A stretch of 64,000 bases of DNA from Nonomuraea typhae (GCF_009760925.1 NZ_VRLV01000008.1:1-64000); one strand, 5' to 3'. Shown: positions 52,125-60,912, counted from the first letter of the stretch. The notes: generated from the letters alone by a model not told the origin. A program made the numbers and translations.

Positions 52125-54899
52125 CTACCTGGGTACGCGGAGCAGGACGGCGGCGAGGGCGGCGCGGGAGGAGACCTCGAGCTTGCGGTAGACGCGGGCG
52201 AGGTGGGCCTCCACCGTCCGGGGGCTCAGGAAGAGCTGGTCGGCGATCTCCCGCGACCGCCTGCCCGCGGCCGCCAGTTCCGCGATCTCCCGTTCGCGCT
52301 CGGTGAGCACGCCCAGGGCCGCCGGGGTGGCGCTCGCCAGTTCGGCGCGGACGCGGGCCGCCTCCTCGCGCACCCGGATCGCCCCGCACCCCCTGGACCC
52401 GGCCACCGCCGAGTCCAGCCAGCTCAGCCCCGCCTTCTGCCCCAGGGCCACCGCGGCCGAGCGGGCTCCGCACACCAGTGTCCAGGCGTGCTGCACCGGT
52501 GTGCCGGTGCGCCGGAAGGCGTCCGCCGCGTCCTCGAAGAGCTTGACCGCCGCGTCGTGGTCGCCGTCGGCCTGGTGCAGCATGGCCCTGGCCCGCCAGG
52601 CGCTCGCCCGCTGGCCCGGCAGGCCCGCGTTGGCCGCGGCCTCCTCCGCGTCGGCGGCGGAGCGATCGGCGGCCGGCCGGTCCCCGCACTGCAGCGCCGC
52701 CATGGCGAGTACGGCCAGCAGCTCCGGCCGGCACTGAGCCTGGGCCAGCGGCAGGCCCGTCCCGCCACCGGCCTCCAGCAGGATCTGGGCGCTGCCGCGC
52801 GGGTCCCTGTTCATGAGCCGGATCAGGGCCAGGTTCCCGGCCGCCGCGCCGCCCCACCAGCCCTGGCCCGGGGAGGTGCCGCGGTAGCCCGCCTCGGCGA
52901 GCGCGACGATCTCGGCCGTGTCCCTGCGGCTGCGTGCCCACAGCAGGGCGGTCGCGCGGATGGTCATCGCGAAGCCCTCCGCGTCGTCGGCGCCGATGGC
53001 GCGGGCCGCGCGTTCGGCCTCCAGCGCCTGCTCGACCGCCCGGTCCAGGCGGCCCGTCCACTGGTCCAGGACCGCGAGGCCGAGAAGGTGGTGGATCGCG
53101 ATGTGCCGCTGCGCCCCGCCGTTCATGATCTTCAGCCCTCTGCGCAGGTGGCGGTAGGCGTCCCCGAAGCGCTGCAGGTAGATCTCCGCGCAGCCCACCA
53201 TGGCGAGCGCTTCCGGGATGCGGGCGGCCATGGCGTCGGGCAGGCCGTCGACGAGCCTGGCGCACGCGGTGACCTCGGGGACCGCGGTGGCCATCTCGGC
53301 GAGGTAGGCGTCGCCGAACGCGGCCAGAACCAGCAGGCCGAGCTGGGCGGGACCGGCCCGTCCGTCCGCCGCGGCGGCGACCTCGCGGACCAGCGGGCGG
53401 GCCTGGCCGTAGGTGTTGCGCAAGATGTGCACCAGGCCGTACTTGACGGTCAGTTCGGCGGCGCCGACGGGGAGCGGGGAAGGCAGCGGCCGGGGCAGTT
53501 CGCCGAGCGCGGCGTGGGCCATGGCCTCCGCCTCCTCGTAGCGGCCCATCAGGCGCTCGACGTCGGCGCAGACCGCGTGCGCGGCCAGGCGGAGGTCGGC
53601 GGGCAGGTACGACAGGTCGCACAGGACGTCGTGGGCCAGCGCGCGAGCCTCGTCCAGCAGCCCCGCGGCGATGAGCGCCTGGCAGCAGGAGAGCATCAGC
53701 GTGGCGCGGTCCGGGTCCGGCCGGTCGCCGCGGGGAGAGGCGTCCAGGACCAGGAGGAGCCAGCGGGCGGCGGTGGCCGGCTGGACACCGATCACCTCGG
53801 CGGCCCCGTCGGCGAGCGCCTGGAGGGCGGCGGCGCCGTCCGTGCCCACGACGTACTCGGCGTGCCGGGCCCGGGCGGCGGCCGGCGCGCCCCGGGCGGA
53901 GAGCAGGGCGAGCGCCCGGCGGTGGGCGGGCAGCAGGAAGGAGGGGACGCAGCGTTCGTGCGCGACGTGCCCGAGCACCCGGTGCCGGAAGGCGAAGCGT
54001 CCCCCGGAGGCGAGCGGGCGCACCAGGTCGCCGCGGGTGAGTTCGGCGAGCGCGTCGAGGGTCCGGTCCAGGCCGAGGCCGGACACCACGGCGACGTCCT
54101 CGGGGCGGAAGGGGTCGCCGAGCACGGCGGCCGCGCCGATCGTCGCGGCCGCGTCGGGGGTGAGCTCGTCCAGTTCGGCGGTGAGGGTGGCCGCCGCGCG
54201 CAGCAGCGCGTCCCGGTCCGTTCCCGCGCGATCCGGCCAGCTGTCCGGCTCCCACCCAGCCGCCGCGAGGATGCGCAGGTTACGGGGGTTGCCGCCGCAC
54301 GCCTCGTGGAGCCGCTCGGCGTACCTGCGCGCCCCGGCGCCCGGGTCCAGAGCCAGGACGGCGGCCACCGCGCCGGGGGGCAGCGGGCCGAGTTCGAGGC
54401 GGAGCACCGTCCCCGTCTGGGCGCCGTGGTCCAGCGCCTCCAGCAGCAGCGGCCGGGTCTGCCGCGGCCGGTGCGCCACGGCGAGGACGAAGGGCCCCGG
54501 CACCGGAGCACGGATCAGCAGGGCCACCAGATCCGCCGAGTCCTCGTCGCACCACTGGAGACCATCCAGGATCAGGACGCCGCCGCCCTGCGCGGCCCAG
54601 TGCGCGAACAGGCCCCGGATCGCGTCGCCCGCCGGGAAGTCCTCCCCCCAGGCGTCACGGAACAGCTGGTACGGCAGGCGGCGCGGACCCCGCACGGCAT
54701 GCGCCCGCAGCACGCGGATCCCCGATCGACCGGCCAGCGCGGCCAGGACGCCCAGCAGGCTCGTCTTGCCGATCCCGGAGTCTCCGGCGATCTCGACGAC
54801 GGTGCCGCGGCCCGTGGCCAGGGACTCCACCGCGTCCTGGAGCCGGGCGATCTCCGAGTCTCGTCCGACCAGGTGCTCAAACGATGGTGCTGGTAACAC
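52125..54899 (-). CDS. LAL-type LuxR-family ATP-binding regulator
   Basis: A 924-residue large ATP-binding LuxR regulator. The N-terminal AAA unit has VGRDSEIARLQDAVE and Walker A G39DSGIGKT46, with Walker B GVLILDGLQWCDEDSADL near residue 110. The centre is TPR-like helices. The C-terminus is a LuxR HTH (LTEREREIAELAAAGRRSREIADQLFLSPRTVEAHLARVYRKL). The GTG at 54899 was chosen because AGGAGG ends 5 bases upstream; in-frame ATGs at 54950 and 54932 have none. LAL proteins often drive secondary-metabolite clusters, but none is visible here. Divergent from the RDD gene. Confidence 0.88.
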   Translation of the reverse strand: MLPAPSFEHLVGRDSEIARLQDAVESLATGRGTVVEIAGDSGIGKTSLLGVLAALAGRSGIRVLRAHAVRGPRRLPYQLFRDAWGEDFPAGDAIRGLFAHWAAQGGGVLILDGLQWCDEDSADLVALLIRAPVPGPFVLAVAHRPRQTRPLLLEALDHGAQTGTVLRLELGPLPPGAVAAVLALDPGAGARRYAERLHEACGGNPRNLRILAAAGWEPDSWPDRAGTDRDALLRAAATLTAELDELTPDAAATIGAAAVLGDPFRPEDVAVVSGLGLDRTLDALAELTRGDLVRPLASGGRFAFRHRVLGHVAHERCVPSFLLPAHRRALALLSARGAPAAARARHAEYVVGTDGAAALQALADGAAEVIGVQPATAARWLLLVLDASPRGDRPDPDRATLMLSCCQALIAAGLLDEARALAHDVLCDLSYLPADLRLAAHAVCADVERLMGRYEEAEAMAHAALGELPRPLPSPLPVGAAELTVKYGLVHILRNTYGQARPLVREVAAAADGRAGPAQLGLLVLAAFGDAYLAEMATAVPEVTACARLVDGLPDAMAARIPEALAMVGCAEIYLQRFGDAYRHLRRGLKIMNGGAQRHIAIHHLLGLAVLDQWTGRLDRAVEQALEAERAARAIGADDAEGFAMTIRATALLWARSRRDTAEIVALAEAGYRGTSPGQGWWGGAAAGNLALIRLMNRDPRGSAQILLEAGGGTGLPLAQAQCRPELLAVLAMAALQCGDRPAADRSAADAEEAAANAGLPGQRASAWRARAMLHQADGDHDAAVKLFEDAADAFRRTGTPVQHAWTLVCGARSAAVALGQKAGLSWLDSAVAGSRGCGAIRVREEAARVRAELASATPAALGVLTEREREIAELAAAGRRSREIADQLFLSPRTVEAHLARVYRKLEVSSRAALAAVLLRVPR

Positions 54900-55023
54900 G
54901 TGAGCCTCCTGGCCGCGATTGGCGCCCAGCATAGATCCGGCGGGCGACATTTCCGGATAGAAGGCCGTGCCTTATCTGCGTAACCGCACTACGTAGTTCT
55001 GCTGATGCCCGAAGGTCCCGGCC

Positions 55024-55054
55024 CGTGGAAGAGTTCGCACTCGTCTCTTCCACG
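55024..55054 (+). promoter_or_regulatory. Hairpin in the RDD gene leader
   Basis: CGTGGAAGAG (55024-55033) and CTCTTCCACG (55045-55054) form a perfect 10-pair stem with an 11-base loop, 50 bases before the RDD start. The perfect palindrome ACTACGTAGT lies further upstream at 54988-54997. As the flanking genes diverge, this is not an end-of-gene terminator; it may be an operator or leader structure. Confidence 0.45.
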
Positions 55055-55104
55055 CGGGCCACCGATCCGCGCGGCCGGCTTCATGTATTCCGAGGTGAAA
55101 TGCC

Positions 55105-55683
55105 ATGACCAACTACGTCCCGGGCGGGTCGTCTCCCTACGGAGATCCCCACGGGGCTCCCCAGGGTGCACCGCAGGGAGCGCACTACGGAGCACCGCAA
55201 CCCCAGGGAGGCCACGAGCCCCCGAGCCCGCCGCTGGCCGAGTGGTGGCAGCGCCTGGTCGCCCGCATTGTCGACGGGGTCATCCTGGGCATCGCCTACT
55301 TCGTCCTCAGCTTGATCCTGGCGACCGTCCTCGGCGGCGGCTTCCTGGCCGTCATGCTGACCGCGATCGTGGGCGCGGTGATCTACTTCGCCTACGAGTT
55401 CGTCATGCTCCGCAGCGACGGGCAGACGGTCGGCAAGAAGGTCATGGGCCTTCGCGTGGTCCCGGCGGGCGGAAACCGCGCCGGCAGCTCGCTGACGTCC
55501 GACGCCGTCGTCAGCCGCGCCGGGGTGCTCTGGGGACCGCTGGCGCTCAGCTTCATCCCCGTCATCGGCTTCGCCGCCTACCTGGTCTACCTGGTGAACG
55601 TGCTCTGGCAGTTCTGGGACAAGCCGCTGCAGCAGTGCCTGCACGACAAACTGGCCGGGACCGTCGTGGTCCGGGTGAAGTAA
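55105..55683 (+). CDS. RDD-family membrane protein
   Basis: A 192-residue protein. The Pro/Gly/Gln-rich N-terminal tail has GAPQ-type repeats (HGAPQGAPQGAHYGAPQPQGG). The RDD domain follows: WWQRLVARIVDGVILGIAYF carries the Arg and Asp, and MLRSDGQTVGKKVMGLRVV is the second conserved segment. Three helices are seen near residues 58-80, 85-105 and 150-172. GAGGTG lies ahead of the ATG. RDD proteins are suggested transporters or scaffold proteins; role here unknown. Confidence 0.88.
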   Translation: MTNYVPGGSSPYGDPHGAPQGAPQGAHYGAPQPQGGHEPPSPPLAEWWQRLVARIVDGVILGIAYFVLSLILATVLGGGFLAVMLTAIVGAVIYFAYEFVMLRSDGQTVGKKVMGLRVVPAGGNRAGSSLTSDAVVSRAGVLWGPLALSFIPVIGFAAYLVYLVNVLWQFWDKPLQQCLHDKLAGTVVVRVK

Positions 55684-55724
55684 CCGCGGCCGGTCCGGCC
55701 GGCAGCATCCACATGGCTGGGGGA

Positions 55725-55989
55725 TGACCTTCCTCAGTGGCCGCCACCCTGCTCCGGACCCAAAAGCGCGCAGCCTGTCGCGATCCGCCGGCAGGCCGTT
55801 GTCACGAAGCACCCCGTGAAGGTTGACGCCGAAGGTCCAGGCGATCTCGGCGTCGGCGATGGCCCGCACGACGGCACGCTGATCGCCGGTGCGCGCCGCG
55901 CAGAAGCGCACCAGCGGATCCTCGTCGAGCCGGCGCGGAGGTGGATCCCCGTAGAGCCGGCTGAGGATGATGCCAGGGCCTTCGCCCAC
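55725..55989 (-). pseudogene. Probable gene remnant in a 327-base gap
   Basis: Between the RDD gene and bluB the minus strand encodes about 88 residues with native codon bias (GEGPGIILSRLYGDPPPRR, LVRFCAARTGDQRAVVRAI, ADAEIAWTFGVNLHGVLRD). The bias fades near 55740, and the frame then runs antisense through the RDD gene without a fitting stop. This looks like the front of a gene cut off at its 3' end. No family recognised; it could also be a short intact gene. Confidence 0.4.
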
Positions 55990-56010
55990 GTAACGGGCTA
56001 TCCGCCACCT

Positions 56011-56661
56011 CTACCTACCCCGGTCACGTGGCTCTCCTGAGCCCCACCGGTCGTGATGGACGGCGGCGCCGAGCGGGCGCCTCCGGCTCCAGTTGTGGCG
56101 TTCCAGATCGGGCACCTCTTCCAGATGGGTGACCGGCCCCAGGCACAGCCACGCGACCGGGCGGACCCGCGCGGGCAGCTCCAGCAGGTCCCGCACGAAC
56201 GGCTCGCGGTAGAACGACACCCAGCCCACCCCGAGTTGCTCGGCGGTGGCGGCCAGCCACAGGTTCTGGATGGCCAGGCAGACCGAGTACAGCCCGGTGT
56301 CGGCGATGGAGTGGCGGCCGAGCACCGCGGGCGCGCCCCGGTCGGGGTCGTAGGTGACCACGACCGACAGCGTGGACTCGCGCACCCCGTCGATCTTGAT
56401 CCGGGCGAACCGCTGGGCGGCCTCGCCGTCGAGGGTGGCGGCGAAGGTGTCCCGCTCGTGGCGGACGTGGTCGTGAAAGGCGCCGCGGAGGCCGGGGTCA
56501 CGGACGACGACGAAGTCCCACGGCTGCGACAGCCCGACGCTGGGCGCCGCGTGCGCCGCCGACAGCACGCGCATCAGCACGTCCTCCGGCACCGGCGCTC
56601 CGGTGAACTGGCCGCGCACGTCGCGGCGGCGGTGGACGACGTCGTAGAACTGGCTGCTCAC
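56011..56661 (-). CDS. bluB: 5,6-dimethylbenzimidazole synthase (BluB)
   Basis: A 216-residue flavin-destructase of the nitroreductase fold. RRRDVRGQFTGAPVPEDVLMRVLSAAHAAPSVGLSQPWDFVVV is the BluB pattern, and GVGWVSFYREPFVRDLLELP and RPVAWLCLGPVTHLEEVPDLE follow. It breaks down reduced FMN to make the lower ligand of vitamin B12. No cobalamin gene is nearby, so it is an isolated copy. It lies 19 bases after the GntR gene stop on the same strand and may share its transcript. Confidence 0.88.
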   Translation of the reverse strand: MSSQFYDVVHRRRDVRGQFTGAPVPEDVLMRVLSAAHAAPSVGLSQPWDFVVVRDPGLRGAFHDHVRHERDTFAATLDGEAAQRFARIKIDGVRESTLSVVVTYDPDRGAPAVLGRHSIADTGLYSVCLAIQNLWLAATAEQLGVGWVSFYREPFVRDLLELPARVRPVAWLCLGPVTHLEEVPDLERHNWSRRRPLGAAVHHDRWGSGEPRDRGR

Positions 56662-56680
56662 AGATCCCCCGGGGGCTAGG

Positions 56681-57394
56681 TCACTCGTAGCGGGTGACGA
56701 AGGCGATCATGTCGCCTCGGCACCGCCGTACGATATGGCACAGGGGCCGCCCCGCCTCGTCCGCGACGAGGCCCTCGCGCACCAGCATGGCGGTGCCCGG
56801 CTCGGCGGCCAGCAGTTCCTGGTCGTCCAGGTCGGCGAGCTCGGCCGAGATGGCGTGCCAGGCGTAGTGGAAGTCCTTGAGCGCGCCCAGCACCCCGGCG
56901 CGGGGGTCGAAGGGCAGCGCGTCGCGCAGATGGTAGCGGCTGAGGATGGCCGGCACGCCGCCCGTGCGCAGCAGCGTCGTGATCTCGTGAACCTCGGCCA
57001 CGCCCAGGTGCCGCTCGGCCACCGGGTGCCGCACGGAGGCGGTGGCCACGAGTTCCTCGCCGTCGCCGAACGCCTCGGCCAGTTCCAGCAGGTCGGCGGG
57101 GCGGTGGCGGCGGGTGGCCGGGTCGATGCCGACCTCCACCCGGCGGGCCTGGCGACGCACGAAGCTGCCGAGCCCGTGCCGGGTCTCCACCAGGCCGGCC
57201 CGCCGCAGCTCGACCATCGCCTGCCGGGCGGTGAGCCGGTGCACGCCGTGTTCGGCGGCCAGGGCGTCCTCTGTCGGCAGCCGCTCGCCCGGCGGCAGCT
57301 CGCCGGACTCGATGAGACGGCTGAGCTCGCGGGCGATGGCGCGGTATCGGGCTTCACGGGGCACGCGGACACTGTACGGCGGGCGTTCACGCAC
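56681..57394 (-). CDS. GntR-family regulator with UTRA effector domain
   Basis: A 237-residue HutC/PhnF-type regulator. The winged helix is RYRAIARELSRLIESGELPPGERLPTEDALAAEHGVHRLTARQAMVEL. The UTRA ligand domain runs from about residue 95 to the end (VHEITTLLRTGGVPAILSRYHLRDALP; a closing CHIVRRCRGDMIAFVTRYE). Start uncertain: GTG at 57394 or GTG ten codons later at 57364. It is divergent from the tyrosine phosphatase gene 29 bases away, and its product likely binds the AT-rich TATATAT there. Confidence 0.87.
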   Translation of the reverse strand: MRERPPYSVRVPREARYRAIARELSRLIESGELPPGERLPTEDALAAEHGVHRLTARQAMVELRRAGLVETRHGLGSFVRRQARRVEVGIDPATRRHRPADLLELAEAFGDGEELVATASVRHPVAERHLGVAEVHEITTLLRTGGVPAILSRYHLRDALPFDPRAGVLGALKDFHYAWHAISAELADLDDQELLAAEPGTAMLVREGLVADEAGRPLCHIVRRCRGDMIAFVTRYE

Positions 57395-57411
57395 CAGCCA
57401 CGCGCCACTTG

Positions 57412-57417
57412 TATATA
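57412..57417 (+). promoter_or_regulatory. -10 box of a leaderless phosphatase transcript
   Basis: TATATA, inside TTGTATATATGAC, is the only AT-rich patch between the divergent GntR and phosphatase genes. It ends 6 bases before the GTG at 57424, so transcription should start on or beside the start codon. It also lies where the GntR protein would be expected to bind. Confidence 0.55.
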
Positions 57418-57423
57418 TGACCT

Positions 57424-58062
57424 GTGCCCCTACTCAACCTGCGCCACGTCCTGCGCCCCGGCGTGCTCCTCCGCTCCGCCCAGCCCACCGGCCTGACCCA
57501 GGAAGAGGCCGCCCACCTCGGCGGCTTCCTCCGCCTCGTCGTCGACCTGCGCTCCGAGCGCGAATGCTCGCCCGGCGACTGGGCCCTGCTCGACGTCCCC
57601 GTCAAGCGCATGGGCGGCAAGGGCTCGCCCAGCGACCTCTACCGGCTGCCCGACGACTTCACCCTCGGCGCCCTCTATGTGACGATGCTGGAGCACCAGG
57701 CCGCCTGGTTCGCCGAAGTGATCATCGAGATCGCCGGCAACCTGCCCGCGCTCGTGCACTGCGCCGCGGGCAAGGACCGGACCGGGATCGTGGTGGCGCT
57801 CATCCTCGATCTGGTCGGCGCCGACGAGGAGACGATCGTCCGCGACTACGCCCTGACGCAGAAGGACCTGCCCCGGATCCTGGAGATGCTGGAGGTGCCC
57901 GGCATTCCCCACGCCCTGCTCGAGGCGCCCGAGGAGGCCATGCGCACCTTCCTGGCCGAGCTGGCCGCCCGCGGCGGCGCCCAGGTCGTCCTCGCCCCGC
58001 ACGGCCTCACCCCCGCCCACGTCGAACTCCTGCGCGCGGGCCTGCTGACTGCCGTGAGTTAG
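57424..58062 (+). CDS. Tyrosine-protein phosphatase (DSP/PTP, PtpB-like)
   Basis: A 212-residue phosphatase. The P-loop signature HCAAGKDRTG puts the nucleophile at Cys113 and Arg at 119. LLRSAQPTGLTQEEAAHL and VVDLRSERE near the start are typical of the actinobacterial lipid/tyrosine phosphatase group that includes PtpB. It starts with GTG, probably leaderless. It ends 9 bases before an ECF41 sigma factor gene and is likely co-transcribed with it, under the divergent GntR regulator. Confidence 0.88.
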   Translation: MPLLNLRHVLRPGVLLRSAQPTGLTQEEAAHLGGFLRLVVDLRSERECSPGDWALLDVPVKRMGGKGSPSDLYRLPDDFTLGALYVTMLEHQAAWFAEVIIEIAGNLPALVHCAAGKDRTGIVVALILDLVGADEETIVRDYALTQKDLPRILEMLEVPGIPHALLEAPEEAMRTFLAELAARGGAQVVLAPHGLTPAHVELLRAGLLTAVS

Positions 58063-58071
58063 CATCGGGCC

Positions 58072-59016
58072 ATGCCCTTGACCGAGGCGGACATCGACCG
58101 GTTCGAGGCGTTCCGGCCGAGGCTGGACGCCCTCGCCTATCGCCTCCTCGGCTCCGCCGGGGAGGCCGAGGACGCCGTGCAGGAGGCGTTCCTGCGCTGG
58201 CAGGCCGCCGACGTCGGCCGCATCGAGGTGCCCGAGGCGTGGCTGACCAAGGTCCTCACCAACCTGTGCCTCAACCAGCTCACCTCCGCGCGGGCCCGCC
58301 GCGAGACCTACGTGGGCGAATGGCTGCCCGAGCCCCTGCTCGCCGGGGACCCCATGCTCGGCCCCGCCGACACCGCCGAGCAGCGCGAATCGGTCTCCTA
58401 CGCGGTCCTCACCCTGATGGAGCGCCTCACCCCCAACGAGCGGGCGGTGTACGTGCTGCGGGAGGCATTCGACTACCCGCACCGGGAGATCGCCGAGATC
58501 CTCGACATCACCGAAGCCTCCAGCCAGCAGATCTTCCACCGCGCCGGAAAGCACCTCGCGAACGGCAGGGCCCGCACCGAGATCGACGCCGCCGCGGCCC
58601 GGCGCATCGTCGAGGAGTTCCTGGCCGCCGCCACCGGCGGCGAGATCGGGCCGCTCGTGCGCCTGCTCACCGACGACGCCACCACGATCGGCGACGGCGG
58701 CGGCAAGATCCCGGCGCGTACCACGGCGGTCGAGGGCGCCGTCAAGGTCGCGCGGTTCCTGCGCGGCCTGCTCAAGCCGAGCCAGGCCAAGCGCGACCTG
58801 GTCGGCGGCAGCGCCCAGGTCTACGCGTGGACCGCCAACGGCGACCCCGCCGTGGTGGCCGTCGTGGACGGCCGGGTCATCGGGATCATGTGCCTGGAGA
58901 TGACCGCCGAGGGCATCACCGCGTTCCGCACCCAGGTCAACCCCGACAAGCTCGAACGCGCGACCGCGCTCTGGGCCACCACCGACCACGGGGAGCCCCT
59001 GGGCCACGCCTTCTGA
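58072..59016 (+). CDS. ECF41-family sigma factor (SigJ-like, SnoaL-type C-terminal domain)
   Basis: A 314-residue sigma factor. Sigma region 2 is FEAFRPRLDALAYRLLGSAGEAEDAVQEAFLRW and region 4 is LTPNERAVYVLREAFDYPHREIAEILDITEASSQQIFHRA. The C-terminal SnoaL-like domain carries all three ECF41 hallmarks: WLPEP at residue 84, DGGGK at 208 and NPDKL at 290. In this family the C-terminal domain controls activity in place of an anti-sigma factor. The usual target gene lies next door, here the NDH-2-like flavoprotein 93 bases downstream. Probably co-transcribed with the phosphatase upstream. Confidence 0.95.
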   Translation: MPLTEADIDRFEAFRPRLDALAYRLLGSAGEAEDAVQEAFLRWQAADVGRIEVPEAWLTKVLTNLCLNQLTSARARRETYVGEWLPEPLLAGDPMLGPADTAEQRESVSYAVLTLMERLTPNERAVYVLREAFDYPHREIAEILDITEASSQQIFHRAGKHLANGRARTEIDAAAARRIVEEFLAAATGGEIGPLVRLLTDDATTIGDGGGKIPARTTAVEGAVKVARFLRGLLKPSQAKRDLVGGSAQVYAWTANGDPAVVAVVDGRVIGIMCLEMTAEGITAFRTQVNPDKLERATALWATTDHGEPLGHAF

Positions 59017-59109
59017 CAACGATGTGAGCCACTTCACAGCACACTCCTGTCAGGGTACGGCGGGCCGCCCGGTTCAAAGGGCGAGCCCGCACCCGACAAG
59101 GAGCCCGCC

Positions 59110-60294
59110 ATGAAGCACCGCATCATCGTTCTCGGCGCCGGATACAGCGGAGCCTTCGCCGCCGGCCGTCTCGCCCGGCGGCTGCGCCGCGAAGACGTGG
59201 CCATCACCCTGGTCAACGTCGCCCCCGACTTCGTGGAACGCGTCCGCAACCACCAGCTGGCGACGGGCCAGAACCTGAGGCGCCGGCCGTTCGCCGAGAT
59301 GTTCGCCGGCACCGGCGTCGAGCTCAGGCTTGCGAAGGTCACCGGCGTCGACGTGGACCGCAAGACCGTCACCGTCGCCGACGTGAACGGCTCCGGCTCC
59401 GCGGAACTGGCCTACGACACGCTGGTGTACGCCCTGGGCAGCGCCTGGAACACCCAGGGGGTCCCGGGGACCGCCGAGCACGCCCACGAGATCGCCGGCC
59501 GTACCGGAGCGCTGCGGTTGCGCAAGCGGCTTGCCTCCCTCGAAGCGGGGCAGCGCGTGGTCGTCGTCGGCGGCGGCCTCACCGGCCTGGAGGCGGCGAC
59601 CGAGATCGCCGAGGCGCGCCCGGACCTCGGCGTCGCCCTCGTGGCCCGCGGCGGTCTCGGCGACTGGCTCTCGCCCAAGGGGCGCGCGCAGCTGCGCAAG
59701 GTCTTCGCCAAGCTCGGCATCACCGCGCACGAGCACACCGCCGTCACCGAGGTCGCGGCCGATCACGTCACCACCGCCGAGGGCGCGGACATCCCGGCCG
59801 CGGTCACCTTGTGGACCGCCGGCTTCGCCGCCGACCGGATCGCGGGAGCGACCACGCTGGAGATCGCCGGCACCGGGCAGATCGTGGTGGACAGGACCAT
59901 GCGGTCGGTCTCGCACCCGGACGTGTACGCCGTGGGCGACGCGGCCATGGCGATGGGGCCGGGAAACAAGCCGCTGCGGATGTCCTGCGCCACGGGCATT
60001 CCGGTCGCCTGGCAGGCCGCCGACTCGATCGTCGCGCGCCTGACCGGGGGGAAGCTGCCGAACGCTCCCATCCGCTATGTCAACCAGTGCATATCGCTGG
60101 GCCGTACGGAGGGCCTGATCCAGGTCGTGACCGCCGACGACCGCGCCAAGCCCGCGGCCCTGACCGGCCGGCCGGCCGCCCTCTACAAGGAGCTGGTCTG
60201 CAAGGCCGCCGCCTGGGGCGTGGCCAACCCGATGTTCGGCCTGCCGGCCCGGCGCCGCCCGGTCGTCCGCCGGCGGGCCGAGGCGCTGGTGTAG
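59110..60294 (+). CDS. NDH-2-like NAD(P)/FAD-dependent oxidoreductase
   Basis: A 394-residue pyridine-nucleotide disulfide oxidoreductase-fold flavoprotein. The FAD motif is VLGAGYSGAFAAGRLARRL, the NADH motif is VVVVGGGLTGLEAATEIAE, and the second FAD motif is VYAVGDAAMAMG. It resembles type II NADH:quinone dehydrogenases but is short and lacks a membrane-anchoring C-terminus. AAGGAG precedes the ATG by 7 bases. It fits the oxidoreductase target commonly found beside ECF41 genes; a TGTCAGG at 59048-59054 resembles the ECF41 -35 TGTCACA but no clear CGTC follows. Confidence 0.85.
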   Translation: MKHRIIVLGAGYSGAFAAGRLARRLRREDVAITLVNVAPDFVERVRNHQLATGQNLRRRPFAEMFAGTGVELRLAKVTGVDVDRKTVTVADVNGSGSAELAYDTLVYALGSAWNTQGVPGTAEHAHEIAGRTGALRLRKRLASLEAGQRVVVVGGGLTGLEAATEIAEARPDLGVALVARGGLGDWLSPKGRAQLRKVFAKLGITAHEHTAVTEVAADHVTTAEGADIPAAVTLWTAGFAADRIAGATTLEIAGTGQIVVDRTMRSVSHPDVYAVGDAAMAMGPGNKPLRMSCATGIPVAWQAADSIVARLTGGKLPNAPIRYVNQCISLGRTEGLIQVVTADDRAKPAALTGRPAALYKELVCKAAAWGVANPMFGLPARRRPVVRRRAEALV

Positions 60295-60300
60295 CACCCT

Positions 60301-60897
60301 TCAGCAGTGACGCATCACGCGGGCGAGATCCTCCTCGCTCAGCGGTGGCCGGGGCAGCGGATGCGCCGCGGGGGCGCGCAGGCCGTCCAGGATGAGGGCG
60401 AGGTGGCGGCGCCAGGCGTCGGGGCTGACCTCGGCCGTCGCCTCGATCGTGCGCGTGATGGCCCAGGTGACGAAGGCCATGTCGGCCAGGACGAAGTCGG
60501 GCCGCAGCGCGCCGGCGGCCTGGGCCCTGGCCACGATCTCGGTCATGAGCCGGTGGCCACGTGCGTAGTCCTGGGGCGGCCGCCGGGCGGCGAGGTCGTT
60601 GAAGCCCCGGTCGGCGGCCTGGAGGATGCAGCCCTGCTCGACGAAGTGCGTGAATCCCGCCCACGGGTCGTCCATGGCCAGCGCGACCTCGCAGATGGCG
60701 GCAACGGCCTCGACCCGGTCGGCGAAGGCGGCCTCGACCAGGTCGGCACGGCTGGGGAAGCGGTTGTAGAGGGTCCCGATGCTGACTCCGGCCGCTCGGG
60801 CGATCTCCTCCAGCGGCACGTCCAGCCCGCGCCGCGCGAACAGCCCGCGGGCCGCCTGGACCAGGAGCTCGCGGTTGCGTTGGGCGTCTTTGCGCAT
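60301..60897 (-). CDS. TetR-family repressor
   Basis: A 198-residue regulator. The HTH is ARGLFARRGLDVPLEEIARAAGVSIGTLYNRFPSRADLVEAAF. The ligand domain is helical and contains two cysteines (ICEVAL and EQGCILQAAD) but no metal site I can assign. It is divergent from an SDR gene; two inverted repeats between them (60913-60964) share the TAAGTTGA/TAACTTGAGA half-site and are its likely operators. Its 3' end comes within 6 bases of the flavoprotein stop on the other strand. Confidence 0.9.
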   Translation of the reverse strand: MRKDAQRNRELLVQAARGLFARRGLDVPLEEIARAAGVSIGTLYNRFPSRADLVEAAFADRVEAVAAICEVALAMDDPWAGFTHFVEQGCILQAADRGFNDLAARRPPQDYARGHRLMTEIVARAQAAGALRPDFVLADMAFVTWAITRTIEATAEVSPDAWRRHLALILDGLRAPAAHPLPRPPLSEEDLARVMRHC

Positions 60898-60912
60898 GCG
60901 TCCATGGTAGCT

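Noticed and set aside
52092..54896. 934-codon plus-strand open frame opposite the LAL regulator
   Set aside because: No recognisable motif and shadow-type composition, while the minus strand has Walker A and LuxR HTH motifs.
55081..55724. Continuation of the remnant at 55.7-56.0 kb through the RDD gene
   Set aside because: The continuation loses codon bias and is fully antisense to a clear RDD-family membrane protein.
56011..56661. Calling this gene a generic nitroreductase
   Set aside because: The RRRDVRGQF and AAHAAPSVGLSQPWDFV segments match BluB specifically.
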